DNA from: Lichenicola sp964236105
Lineage (GTDB): Bacteria; Pseudomonadota; Alphaproteobacteria; Acetobacterales; Acetobacteraceae
NCBI GenBank assembly: GCA_964236105.1
Contig: CAXSBC010000010.1
Location: forward strand, 14,451 to 78,450
DNA: 64,000 nucleotides
Reading direction: 5' to 3'
A program made the translations under genes and the position numbers. A model generated the notes under the pieces. The model had not been told where the DNA came from, did no database searches, and worked only from the letters and a program-made list of their open reading frames with translations. Of the stretch, positions 35,584 to 44,005 are shown piece by piece (position 1 is the first letter of the stretch; the number at the start of each line of letters is the position of its first letter).

Positions 35584-36391
35584 TCGCCGCGTCGAGGTCG
35601 AACGACCGGATCCGGCCGTAGCCGAAGGCGGCGAGGCCCGCCAGCAGCAGCGCCTCGTCCCGCGGCGGTCCGGTGAACCAGGCCTCGCCGGCGCCGTCGG
35701 CGGCTCCCGGCGCCGCGATCCCGCCCAGCACAGCCTCGGCGCGGCGCGCCACGGCACCCGCCGGATCGAGCCAGGCGATGCCGGGCGGCGAGAGGGCGCG
35801 CAGTGCTGGCAGCAGCACGGCGTAATGGGTGCAGCCGAGGCCGACGACGTCGATGCGCTCGCCGCCCGGCTGGCCGAACAGCTGGCCGAGCTCGCGCCGG
35901 ATCGCGTCATGGTCGACAGGGCGGCGCCGGAAGGCCTCCTCGGCGATGTCGGCGAGGCCGCGCGCGCCGTGCGCGATCAGGACGCAGTCGGGCGCGAAGC
36001 GGGCCTGCAGGTCGCGCAGGTAGGGGCGGCGGACCGTGGCTGCGGTGGCCAGCAGGCCGACATGCCGGGTGCGGCTCACCGTGGCGGCCCACTTGATCGG
36101 CGGCACGCAGCCGATGAAGGGCAGACCGAAGCGCGCCCTGAGCGCCTCCAGCGCGATCGTGCTGGCGGTGTTGCAGGCGACCACCACCGCGTCCGGACGC
36201 AGCCGGGCGACCGCTTGCGCCACCAGGTCGCCGACCCGCTCGATCAGCAGGGCGTCCGGCAGCTCGCCATAGGGGAACACCGCGTTGTCGGCGAGGTAGT
36301 CGATCCTGGCATCGGGCAGGATCGCCCGGAGCTCGGACACGACCGACAGGCCGCCGATGCCGGAATCGAACGCGAGCAGCCGTCCGCTCAT
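35567..36391 (-). CDS. murI: Glutamate racemase
   Basis: Supplies D-glutamate for peptidoglycan. The 274-residue protein has the two catalytic Cys in VVACNTAST and GLGCTHYAVLLP, the first active-site Asp/Ser in AFDSGIGGLSV, and the NAVFPYGE motif. The ATG at 36391 lies 17 bases after the pyrE stop, so the two form an operon. The 3' end overlaps the convergent ispB gene. Confidence 0.94.
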   Translation of the reverse strand: MSGRLLAFDSGIGGLSVVSELRAILPDARIDYLADNAVFPYGELPDALLIERVGDLVAQAVARLRPDAVVVACNTASTIALEALRARFGLPFIGCVPPIKWAATVSRTRHVGLLATAATVRRPYLRDLQARFAPDCVLIAHGARGLADIAEEAFRRRPVDHDAIRRELGQLFGQPGGERIDVVGLGCTHYAVLLPALRALSPPGIAWLDPAGAVARRAEAVLGGIAAPGAADGAGEAWFTGPPRDEALLLAGLAAFGYGRIRSFDLDAAISVRG

Positions 36392-36408
36392 GTTCCGGGC
36401 GAGGCCGT

Positions 36409-37185
36409 TCAGGCTTCCGCGAGCTTGGCCGTCTTGCGCGCGAGCGCCTCCTCGGCGCTGGCGACGCCGCCGTGCCTGGCCGACCAGGCGCACGGATCCT
36501 CCAGGAAGCGGCGCACCTCGGCCCCGGCGGCCTCGGAGAAATAGGGCCGTTCCGCGCAGGCCTCCAGCACGTCCCACCAGGTGCACAGCGCATGCAGCGA
36601 CACGCCCATCTCCGACAGGGTGCGATGCGCGCCGGGGAACACGCCGTAGAAGAACACCACGAACGCATGGTCGACGATGGCGCCGGCGTCGCGCAGCGAG
36701 TTCGCGAACACGATCTTGGAGGCGCCGTCGGTGGTCAGGTCCTCGACCAGCAGGGTGCGCTTGCCTTCCGGCACGTCGCCCTCGATCAGCGCGTTGCGGC
36801 CGAAGCCCTTCGGCTTCTTGCGCACATAGGCCATGGGCAGCAGCATGCGGTCGGCGATCCAGGCGGCGAACGGGATGCCCGCGGTCTCGCCGCCCGCCAC
36901 CACCTCGATGCTCTCGTAGCCGACATGGCGGCCGATCTTCTCGACGCCCAGCTCGCAGATCTTGGACCGGGCGCGCGGGAAGAAGATGATGCGGCGGCAG
37001 TCGATATAGACCGGCGACTTCCAGCCAGAGGTCAGGGTGTACGGCTCCTCGGGGCGGAAATTGACCGCCTTGATCTCCAGCAGCAGCCGCGCCGTGGTCA
37101 GGGCCGCGTCGCGATCCCAGTCGGTCATCGCCGTGCGGATCGGCAGGGCGCGCCCCAATCCATCGCTTCCCGCCTCTGCGTTCAT
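36409..37185 (-). CDS. pyrE: Orotate phosphoribosyltransferase
   Basis: Converts orotate and PRPP to OMP in pyrimidine synthesis. The PRPP loop is LLVEDLTTDGAS, and TLTSGWKSPVYIDCR is the typical orotate/PRPP-side motif. The C-terminal extension beyond the catalytic core is of the alphaproteobacterial long type. Three Met codons are possible (37194, 37185, 37128). I use 37185, where GGG lies about nine bases upstream, but family conservation begins only at MTDWDRDAAL (37128). Confidence 0.9.
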   Translation of the reverse strand: MNAEAGSDGLGRALPIRTAMTDWDRDAALTTARLLLEIKAVNFRPEEPYTLTSGWKSPVYIDCRRIIFFPRARSKICELGVEKIGRHVGYESIEVVAGGETAGIPFAAWIADRMLLPMAYVRKKPKGFGRNALIEGDVPEGKRTLLVEDLTTDGASKIVFANSLRDAGAIVDHAFVVFFYGVFPGAHRTLSEMGVSLHALCTWWDVLEACAERPYFSEAAGAEVRRFLEDPCAWSARHGGVASAEEALARKTAKLAEA

Positions 37186-37275
37186 GCTCGCCATCCCTTT
37201 ATGCCAACCGAGTCAGTCTCCACTATCCAAGATGACGACGATACGCCACCGCCGCCGTCCGGAGACCGAGGATCG

Positions 37276-38229
37276 ATGGGGACGACACGGCTGCTGGTGC
37301 TGCCCGAATCGCCGGTCTGGGTGATGGAGGATCGCGGCGCCGCCTGCTTCGGCCAGGCGGCGGCGATCGCCGGGCGTCTGGGCCTGCCGTTCCGGCGCAT
37401 CGGCGCCCGCGGCGTCGGCGGCCAGGTGCCGGGCGGCAGCAGGCCGGCCCTGGTGCTCTCCGCCGGCAGCCGCGCGGCGGCGCAGGCCCTGCTGCTGCGG
37501 GCGCGCCATGGCTGCCGCATCGTGCACTGCGCCGCCGTCCGCCCGCCGCTGCCGGCCCGGCTGCTCGGCTATCCGTTCGATCGCATGGTGCTGCCCGGCG
37601 TCGGCACCGACCAGGCGGCCGAGGGTCGGCTGATCCCGGCTTTGGGACCGCTGCACGTGGTGTCCCCGGCCCTGCTCGCCCGCGCGCGCGACGTCTGGGC
37701 CGAGCGGCTCGCGCATCTGCCGTCGCCGCGAATCGTGGTGCTGCTGGGCGCCGAGGCTCCGGACGCGCAGGCCGCGTCCGGGCTGGCGCGGCAGATGGCG
37801 CAGATGGCGCGCCAGCGTCATGGCTGCGTGCTGGCGGCGATGCTGGCCGGCTGCCCGCCCGAGGTCTCCGACGCCTTCGCCTCCGGCCTGTCTGCCTGCG
37901 TCAACCTGGTGCATCGGGACGGCGAGCCCGGCGAGAACCCCGCACTCGGCTTCCTCGGCTGCGCCGACGCGGTGGTTGCCGCCTGGACCGCGGCCCAGGC
38001 GCTCAGCGAAGCCTGCGCCGCAGCAGCACCGGTCTTCGTGGTGCAGGCTCCGGGCAGTGCCGCAACCCTGTTCGCCGAGCGGCTGATTGGGCTGGATCAG
38101 GCGCGCCCGCTGCTGGAGTCGCTGCAGCCCTGGCCGCGCACGCCGCTGGACGAGGCCGGCCGCATCGCCCGGACGATCCGCAGCACGCTGCTGACCGGCC
38201 CGGCCCGGCTCCCGGCCGGTCGCAGGTAG
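37276..38229 (+). CDS. ELM1/GtrOC1-family protein
   Basis: A 317-residue protein of the family named after plant mitochondrial fission protein ELM1, which has a glycosyltransferase-B-like fold. Visible family features are the N-terminal LLVLPESPVWVMEDRGA with Gln in CFGQAAAIAGRLG, PALVLSAGSRAAA, and the C-terminal domain with VNLVHRDGEPGENP and LGCADAVVAAWTAAQALSE. It is probably an envelope-related sugar transferase; this is unproven. GAGGATCG precedes the ATG at 37276. It is divergent from pyrE. Confidence 0.75.
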   Translation: MGTTRLLVLPESPVWVMEDRGAACFGQAAAIAGRLGLPFRRIGARGVGGQVPGGSRPALVLSAGSRAAAQALLLRARHGCRIVHCAAVRPPLPARLLGYPFDRMVLPGVGTDQAAEGRLIPALGPLHVVSPALLARARDVWAERLAHLPSPRIVVLLGAEAPDAQAASGLARQMAQMARQRHGCVLAAMLAGCPPEVSDAFASGLSACVNLVHRDGEPGENPALGFLGCADAVVAAWTAAQALSEACAAAAPVFVVQAPGSAATLFAERLIGLDQARPLLESLQPWPRTPLDEAGRIARTIRSTLLTGPARLPAGRR

Positions 38230-38252
38230 CGCTTGAAACAAGCCGGAAGCCT

Positions 38253-38555
38253 GTGCATAACATACGCCAAATCTTGCGAACGATTCGCAACTCGTCGAGT
38301 GAGGAGATCCGGACATTGACCGGTCGTACACCCACCATCACCCGCAACTGCGAGCGTGCGGTCGTCACCGCCTATCGCGAGCTGCGCGAGTGCGGCACGG
38401 TCGATATCCAGGCGTTCTATGCGTGCACGACGCTCTACCGCATCCATCATCCGGAGGCGTCGATCGAGGAGGCGCGGCATCTGGTGTCGGAATGGATCGA
38501 TCATCACGTGAACCGGGAGGCCGACGGCGACACGCCCGGCTGCGACTGCGACTGA
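38253..38555 (+). CDS. Hypothetical small protein
   Basis: 100 residues from a GTG start, without a recognised domain. The body (RNCERAVVTAYRELRECGTV and FYACTTLYRIHHPEASIEEA) looks like a compact helical fold; the end is acidic with GCDCD. A TTG at 38316 preceded by GAGGAG would give an 79-residue version covering the well-formed part and may be the true start. Confidence 0.55.
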   Translation: MHNIRQILRTIRNSSSEEIRTLTGRTPTITRNCERAVVTAYRELRECGTVDIQAFYACTTLYRIHHPEASIEEARHLVSEWIDHHVNREADGDTPGCDCD

Positions 38556-38578
38556 CGGTTATCCGGAAGAACGCTTCT

Positions 38579-38612
38579 AGCGGGGTCCGGGGACAGGGAC
38601 CCTGGCCTCACC
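38579..38612 (+). repeat. Intergenic repeat, copy B (degenerate)
   Basis: AGCGGGGTCCGGGGACAGGG followed by ACCCTGGCCTCA has the same order as the minus-strand reading of copy A and as copy C at 57612. The hairpin is weakened to GGTCC/GGACC. It lies between convergent genes and just touches the gltA stop. Confidence 0.55.
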
Positions 38613-39909
38613 CCCGTTCGGCCAGCGGCACCAGGTCCCGGCGTCCCGCCCCGATATAGAGCTGCCTCGGGCGTCCGATCCGCTGACCGGGCTCCTCGAT
38701 CATCTCCTTCCACTGGCTGATCCAGCCGACGGTGCGCGCGACCGCGAACAGCACGGTGAACATGCTGGTCGGGATGCCCATCGCCTTGAGGATGATGCCC
38801 GAATAGAAATCGACGTTCGGATACAGCTTGCGCTGCACGAAATAGGGATCCTCCAGCGCGATCCGCTCAAGCTCGACGGCCAGATCGAGCATCGGCTCGT
38901 CGGTGATGCCGAGCTCGGCCAGCACCTCGTGGCAGGTCTGCTGCATGATCTTCGCCCGCGGGTCGAAGTTCTTGTAGACCCGGTGCCCGAAGCCCATCAG
39001 CTTCACGCCGCTGTTCTTGTCCTTCACCCGGGCGACGAAGTCCGGGATGGCCTCCTTGGTGCCGATCTCGGCCAGCATCTTGAGCACCGCCTCGTTGGCG
39101 CCGCCATGCGCCGGTCCCCACAGGGCGGCGATGCCGGCGGCGATGCAGGCGAACGGGTTGGCGCCGGTGGAGCCCGCCAGTCGCACGGTCGAGGTCGAGG
39201 CGTTCTGCTCGTGGTCGGCATGCAGGATCAGGATGCGGTCCATCGCGCGCGCCAGCACCGGGCTGACCGTGTAGTCCTCGGACGGCATCGCGAACATCAT
39301 GTAGAGGAAGTTCTCGGCATAGCCGAGATCGTTCCTCGGATACATGAACGGGAAGCCCATCGAGTACTTGTAGGCCCAGGCCGCCAGCGTCGGCACCTTG
39401 GCGATCAGCCGCAGGGCCGAGATCTCGCGCTGCCTGGGATCGTTGATGTCGTGATGGTCGTGATAGAAGGCCGACAGCGCTCCCACCGTGCCGCACAGCA
39501 TCGCCATCGGATGCGCATCGCGGCGGAAGCCGTTGAAGAAGTGACGCAGCTGCTCGTGCAGCATGGTGTGCTGCTTGATCTGCGTCTCGAAGGCCTGCTT
39601 TTCCGCGCCCGTCGGCAGTTCGCCGTTCAGCAGCATGTAGGCGACCTCGAGGAAGCTGGCCTTTTCGGCAAGCTGGTCGATCGGGTAGCCGCGATGCAGC
39701 AGCACGCCCTGGTCGCCGTCGATGAAGGTGATCTTGCTTTCGCAGGCCGCGGTGGTGCCGTAGGCGGGATCGTAGGTGAAGAGGCCGAGATCGTTCTGCA
39801 GCTTGCGGATGTCCGCCACTGCCGGGCCGAGCGTCCCGGTCAGCACGGGGAGGGTGGCGGTCTTGCCATCGTAGCTGACGGTCGCGGTGGACGAGGCAGT
39901 CGCGCTCAT
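38608..39909 (-). CDS. gltA: Citrate synthase
   Basis: Condenses acetyl-CoA with oxaloacetate at the entry to the TCA cycle. The 433-residue protein is the type II, NADH-sensitive length class. The catalytic residues are in LILHADHEQNAS, WGPAHGGANEAVL and GFGHRVYKNFDPRAK (His and Asp). The ATG at 39909 follows AGGAAC; a Met six codons upstream is less likely. Confidence 0.97.
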   Translation of the reverse strand: MSATASSTATVSYDGKTATLPVLTGTLGPAVADIRKLQNDLGLFTYDPAYGTTAACESKITFIDGDQGVLLHRGYPIDQLAEKASFLEVAYMLLNGELPTGAEKQAFETQIKQHTMLHEQLRHFFNGFRRDAHPMAMLCGTVGALSAFYHDHHDINDPRQREISALRLIAKVPTLAAWAYKYSMGFPFMYPRNDLGYAENFLYMMFAMPSEDYTVSPVLARAMDRILILHADHEQNASTSTVRLAGSTGANPFACIAAGIAALWGPAHGGANEAVLKMLAEIGTKEAIPDFVARVKDKNSGVKLMGFGHRVYKNFDPRAKIMQQTCHEVLAELGITDEPMLDLAVELERIALEDPYFVQRKLYPNVDFYSGIILKAMGIPTSMFTVLFAVARTVGWISQWKEMIEEPGQRIGRPRQLYIGAGRRDLVPLAERG

Positions 39910-40041
39910 GACGGGTTCCTGTTCCAATGGACACGGCCGTGCAGGCCGGTCAGCGATCGCGTATCCGGCCCCGGCGATGACCGCCGAGAATAGGAGCGAA
40001 GGAAACAGGGTGGCAACCGTGCCGTCGGCAGGACGGCCCGG

Positions 40042-40563
40042 TCATGCGCGGATCACCCGCACCTGGCGGACCGCGTGCGGCTGCAGGTCGCGCCAGCCCG
40101 CCTCGAATGTGACGTCCACCAGGCAGCAGGTCGGCATGCCGTCCGGCAGGGCCGCCGCTGCGGCGCCGTCCGGTCCGCCCCCGAGATGCAGCGCCAGCTC
40201 GTGCAGTCCGGGATTGTGGCCGACCAGCAGCGTGGTGACGATGCCGTCCGGGATCTCGTGCAGCGCCGCCAGCAGCGTGGCCGCGCCCGCGAGGTAGAGC
40301 CCGTCCAGGATCTCCGGCACGGGAGGCGGCGCCTCGAACGGCGCCAGCAGCTCCCAGGTCCGGCGCGTGCGCAGGGCGCTGCTGACCAGGGCGAGTTCGG
40401 GCCGCAGCGCCAGACGGCGCATCCGCTCGCCAAGCGCCACGGCATCGCGGCACCCGCGTTCGGACAGGTCGCGGTCATGGTCGCCTCCCGTTCCGTCCGG
40501 ACCGGCGACGGCCTTGGCATGACGCAGCAGCAGCAGCCGGCGAACGGGGGCGGCGTCCGCCAC
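40042..40563 (-). CDS. SixA-like histidine phosphatase
   Basis: A 173-residue member of the histidine phosphatase superfamily. The phosphohistidine-forming motif is LLLLRHAKA, the second Arg is in SSALRTRRTWE, and the second catalytic His is in LLVGHNPGLHEL. This is the SixA pattern, whose members remove phosphate from His-phosphotransfer domains; the target here is unknown. It follows the chorismate mutase gene after two bases, in the same operon. Confidence 0.85.
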   Translation of the reverse strand: MADAAPVRRLLLLRHAKAVAGPDGTGGDHDRDLSERGCRDAVALGERMRRLALRPELALVSSALRTRRTWELLAPFEAPPPVPEILDGLYLAGAATLLAALHEIPDGIVTTLLVGHNPGLHELALHLGGGPDGAAAAALPDGMPTCCLVDVTFEAGWRDLQPHAVRQVRVIRA

Positions 40564-40565
40564 CG

Positions 40566-40913
40566 TCAGGCGAGGCCGGGCGTGCGGGCGATGGCCTCGT
40601 GGTGGCGGATGACCTCGCGGATCACGAAGGCCAGGAACTTCTCGGCGAAATCCGGATCGAGCTTGGCGTCGCGCGCCAGCTCGCGCAGGCGTGCCACCTG
40701 GCGCGTCTCGCGGACGGGATCGGCAGGCGGCATGCCGTGACGCGCTTTCAGCCGGCCGACCGCCTGGGTGCAGCGGAAGCGCTCGGCCAGCATGTGGATC
40801 AGGGCGGCGTCGATGTTGTCGATGCTGCGACGCAGGTCCGCCAGCATTTCGGCGGGGTCGGCATCCGTCCTGCGTCCTGCAGCATTATCCACCCGCACGT
40901 TCCTCGACCTCAT
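40566..40913 (-). CDS. Chorismate mutase (AroQ type)
   Basis: A 115-residue all-helical chorismate mutase that forms prephenate for Phe/Tyr synthesis. The AroQ pattern is visible in LADLRRSIDNIDAALIHMLA (Arg and Asp), RFRCTQAVGRLKARHG (Arg, Lys) and REVIRHHE at the end. The ATG at 40913 gives a usual length; a Met at 40973 has no binding site. It lies between a metallophosphatase and SixA genes on one strand. Confidence 0.85.
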   Translation of the reverse strand: MRSRNVRVDNAAGRRTDADPAEMLADLRRSIDNIDAALIHMLAERFRCTQAVGRLKARHGMPPADPVRETRQVARLRELARDAKLDPDFAEKFLAFVIREVIRHHEAIARTPGLA

Positions 40914-40950
40914 GCCGTGGATCGATCCCTGCACGGCTTGGCCGCGCACA

Positions 40951-41679
40951 TCAAGGGGCGGCAGCGCCTGCATCGTCGTGGCCGTGCCTAGCCGGGGCGG
41001 GCAGGGCGGGCAGGTCGATCCAGGCCAGGTGACCGCCCTTGCCGGCGCCGGTGTCGGTGAAGATCGCGTTGCCGCCGGACCGGCCCTGCTTGCGCCACGG
41101 CCGCCCGTCGGTGCTGCGCTGGTCGTGGCCGCAATAGACGGTGAAGCCGTCGGGGATGTGATCGATCCAGTTCAGGCGGCGTTCCGGAAAGCCGTCCTCC
41201 TGCATCCGGCCGGTGGTCTCCCCGAACAGGGCGCGGGACAGCAGATGGGTGACGCGCTCCAGGCCGGGCGGCGGGTCCTGGTGCAGCATCCCGGTATGGA
41301 AGCCGCCATGCACGAAGACGACGTGACCGCGCACCAGCCACGCGGGCGCGCGCGCGATCTCCTCGTAGGCGCGCCCGGCCAGGTCCTCGTCGAGCTGCGC
41401 CAGGGTTGCCTCCAGCGGCGGATCGGGGCGCATCTTGCGGCCGGCGAGGGCGCGGCCGAGCTTGCGGTCGTGATTGCCGAGCATGAACAGTCCGCGCTTC
41501 TCGTCGATCAGCCGGAACATGATGCGCAGCACCCGCGCGCTGTCGGGCCCGTGATCCACCAGGTCGCCGAGCTGGATCACGAACCGCTCGGTCGCCACGG
41601 CATGGCTGAAGGCGACCGCGTCGCCATGCACGTCGCCGACGATGCGCAGCGGCCGGCCGGCGGGGATCAGCGCCGTCAT
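40951..41679 (-). CDS. Serine/threonine-type metallophosphoesterase
   Basis: A 242-residue calcineurin-like phosphoesterase of the PrpA/ApaH-like branch. Metal motifs in order are GDVHGD, GDLVDHGP, GNHDRK, VFVHGGFH and the terminal GHDQRS. Members dephosphorylate proteins or diadenosine polyphosphates; the substrate is not defined. Its ATG lies 10 bases after the photolyase stop and its stop 37 bases before chorismate mutase, so all are likely co-transcribed. Confidence 0.83.
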   Translation of the reverse strand: MTALIPAGRPLRIVGDVHGDAVAFSHAVATERFVIQLGDLVDHGPDSARVLRIMFRLIDEKRGLFMLGNHDRKLGRALAGRKMRPDPPLEATLAQLDEDLAGRAYEEIARAPAWLVRGHVVFVHGGFHTGMLHQDPPPGLERVTHLLSRALFGETTGRMQEDGFPERRLNWIDHIPDGFTVYCGHDQRSTDGRPWRKQGRSGGNAIFTDTGAGKGGHLAWIDLPALPAPARHGHDDAGAAAP

Positions 41680-41689
41680 CCCGCCAGGC

Positions 41690-43231
41690 TCATGCCGCGG
41701 CGCGCACCGCCGGATCGGCGGCTCGGCTGCGCACGGTGTCGCGGAACGCCGCCAGAGCGCGGTCGCGCCCCTCGTCGAGGCCGACGATCGGCCGGGGATA
41801 ATTCCCGCCGAGACGGATGCCGGCCTTGTCGAGCACCGCCGCCGGGGCCTCCCAGGGCGCATGCAGCCAACGGTCGGGCAGGGCGGCGACCTCTGGCACG
41901 TATTGCCGCACGTAGCGGCCGTCGGGATCGAACTTCCTGCCCTGCGTGACCGGGTTGAAGATGCGGAAGAAGGGCTGGCTGTCGGTGCCGGTACCGGCGA
42001 CCCACTGCCAGCTCGCCGCGTTGGTGGCGAGGTCGGCATCGACCAGCGTGTCCCAGAACCAGGCCTCGCCCTCCTGCCAGGGCAGCAGCATGTGCTTGGT
42101 CAGGTAGGAGGCGGTGATCATCCGCACCCGGTTGTGCATCCAGCCCTGCTGCCAGAGCTGGCGCATGCCGGCATCGACGATCGGGATGCCGGTGCGGCCC
42201 TGGCTCCAGGCGCGCAGGCCGTCCGCGTCGTCGCGCCAGGGCAGGCCGGCGAACGCCGCGCGCATCGGCACGTCCGGCAGGGTCGGATTGTGCCACAGCA
42301 GGTAGGCGGCGAACTCGTGCCACAGGATCTCACCCTGGAAGGTCTCGAAGCCGCCGGCGCGTGCGCCCTTGAGCCGCGCTGCCGCCTCGCGGGCGGCATG
42401 CCAGACCTGGTTTGCCGACAGCTCGCCCCAGTGCAGGTGCGGCGAGAGCATCGAGGTGCCCTTCGGGTCGCCCGGGATGTTGCGCGACTGGCCGTAGCCG
42501 TCGAGCCGCGCGTCGAGGAAGTCGTGCAGGTGCTGCGCGGCACCCGCCTCGCCGGGGGTCCAGGTGTCGCGCATGCCGCCGGCCCAGTCGGGGGCGGTGG
42601 GCAGCAGCTGCCAGTCCTGCAGCCGGTCGCTGGCAGGCAGCGCGTCCGGGCCGGGGATGTGAGCCGGTGCCGGCAAGGGCGGCTCGGGATCGGGCAGGGC
42701 ACGGCAGGTGCGGGCGAACGGCGTGTAGATGCCGTAGCGGGTGCCGGTCTTGGAGCGGATCGCATCGAGGTCGAACAGGGTGGAGACACGGTGCGCCACC
42801 AGTCGGCGGCCGTCGGCCTCGAGGGCCGCGGCCACGGTCGCGTCGAGCCGACGCAGCCACGGCTCGTGCGCCAGGCCGCACTGCACGCTGTCGGCGCCGG
42901 TCTCGCGCGCCAGGGCCGGGATGATCGAGGCGGCGTCGCCCCGGCGCAGGATCAGGGTGGTGCCGCGCTCGGCGAGCGCGCGGCCGAGCGCGTCCAGGCT
43001 GTGATGCAGCCACCAGCGCGACGCGCCGCCCGGCGCCCAGTCGCCGCCGGCCGCCTGGTCGAGCACGAACACCGGCAGCACCCGCTCGGCCTGCGCCAGG
43101 GCCGCGATCAGCGCGTGATGATCCGCCAGCCGCAGATCCTGCCGAAGCCACAGCAGGGCCAGGGTCCCGCCGGTCCTGGCCTGCGCCGGCTTGCTCTGCG
43201 GCCTCGTCGCCCCTGCCTTACGGCCAGCCAT
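41690..43231 (-). CDS. phrB: Deoxyribodipyrimidine photolyase
   Basis: Light-driven repair of cyclobutane pyrimidine dimers. The 513-residue protein has the N-terminal antenna domain (LLWLRQDLRLADHHALIAA) and the C-terminal FAD domain with SMLSPHLHWGELS, WHEFAAYLLWHNP and GMRQLWQQGWMHNRVRM. The DNA-binding signature TGIPIVDAGMR is intact, and the end ATNAASWQWVAGTGTDSQPF matches class I CPD photolyases rather than cryptochromes. It is 72 bases downstream of pdeM, in a stretch of DNA-repair genes. Confidence 0.95.
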   Translation of the reverse strand: MAGRKAGATRPQSKPAQARTGGTLALLWLRQDLRLADHHALIAALAQAERVLPVFVLDQAAGGDWAPGGASRWWLHHSLDALGRALAERGTTLILRRGDAASIIPALARETGADSVQCGLAHEPWLRRLDATVAAALEADGRRLVAHRVSTLFDLDAIRSKTGTRYGIYTPFARTCRALPDPEPPLPAPAHIPGPDALPASDRLQDWQLLPTAPDWAGGMRDTWTPGEAGAAQHLHDFLDARLDGYGQSRNIPGDPKGTSMLSPHLHWGELSANQVWHAAREAAARLKGARAGGFETFQGEILWHEFAAYLLWHNPTLPDVPMRAAFAGLPWRDDADGLRAWSQGRTGIPIVDAGMRQLWQQGWMHNRVRMITASYLTKHMLLPWQEGEAWFWDTLVDADLATNAASWQWVAGTGTDSQPFFRIFNPVTQGRKFDPDGRYVRQYVPEVAALPDRWLHAPWEAPAAVLDKAGIRLGGNYPRPIVGLDEGRDRALAAFRDTVRSRAADPAVRAAA

Positions 43232-43303
43232 CGCGTTTACCGTCCCTGTTTGTTCCAGAGGAAGAAACAGACGAGCCGGGGGTCGGGTTGCGACGGGAGC
43301 GTG

Positions 43304-44005
43304 TCACGAAGCAGCGTTCCGGATCTCGGCGAGGGCGAAGGAGAACAGCCGCTCGGCGCCGAGCAGGAAGGCACGCCCGCCGCCCGGGAACAGGCCGGCG
43401 ATCGCCGGATGCAGCACGTCGAGGCCGCCGGTATAGGCGCCGAAGGCCGGCATGATCATCCGGCCGGCATCGGCGACGAAGCAGGGGCGGGAGATGGTGC
43501 CGCCGCGCGTCGCCACCCTGGCCTTCGGATGGTGATGGCCGCAGATCTCGGCGCCTCCGGAGCCGGCACGGGTTCGGGCGCCGCGGGATTCGTGGCGGAA
43601 GCTGAGCGGCCCGAGCTGGAAGCTGTCGCCATGCTCGCCGGGCAGGCCCTCCGGCGGCACCGGATCATGGTTGCCCAGCACCCAGAACAGCCGGGCTGCG
43701 GCGGCGATCCGGCGCAGCCGGTCGGCCTCGACGGCCGGCAGGCGGGCAGGGCCATCCCGGTCGTGGAAGCTGTCGCCCAGCGCCACCACGATCTCCGGGC
43801 GCCAGAAGCCGACCCGCTGCACCAGCCGGTCGAGCGTCATCCGGCTGTCCCAGGGCGGCACCAGGGCGCCCCGGCGCGCGCACGCGCTGCCCTTCTCCAG
43901 GTGCAGGTCGGCGACGGCCAGCAGCCTGGCGGCCGGCCAGTACAGCACCCCGGCCGGATCGAGCATCACCCGCTCGCCGGCGAGGTGGAACGGGGCCGCG
44001 TTCAT
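43304..44005 (-). CDS. pdeM: Ligase-associated DNA damage response endonuclease PdeM
   Basis: A 233-residue metallophosphoesterase of the PdeM family, which in many proteobacteria is encoded beside an ATP-dependent ligase, an Lhr-like helicase and an exonuclease. Motifs are LAVADLHLEKGSA, VVALGDSFHD, WVLGNHDP and ICGHHHPKA. Its start overlaps the lhr stop (ATGA), showing tight coupling. The ligase and exonuclease members of the usual four-gene set are not next to it here. Confidence 0.9.
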   Translation of the reverse strand: MNAAPFHLAGERVMLDPAGVLYWPAARLLAVADLHLEKGSACARRGALVPPWDSRMTLDRLVQRVGFWRPEIVVALGDSFHDRDGPARLPAVEADRLRRIAAAARLFWVLGNHDPVPPEGLPGEHGDSFQLGPLSFRHESRGARTRAGSGGAEICGHHHPKARVATRGGTISRPCFVADAGRMIMPAFGAYTGGLDVLHPAIAGLFPGGGRAFLLGAERLFSFALAEIRNAAS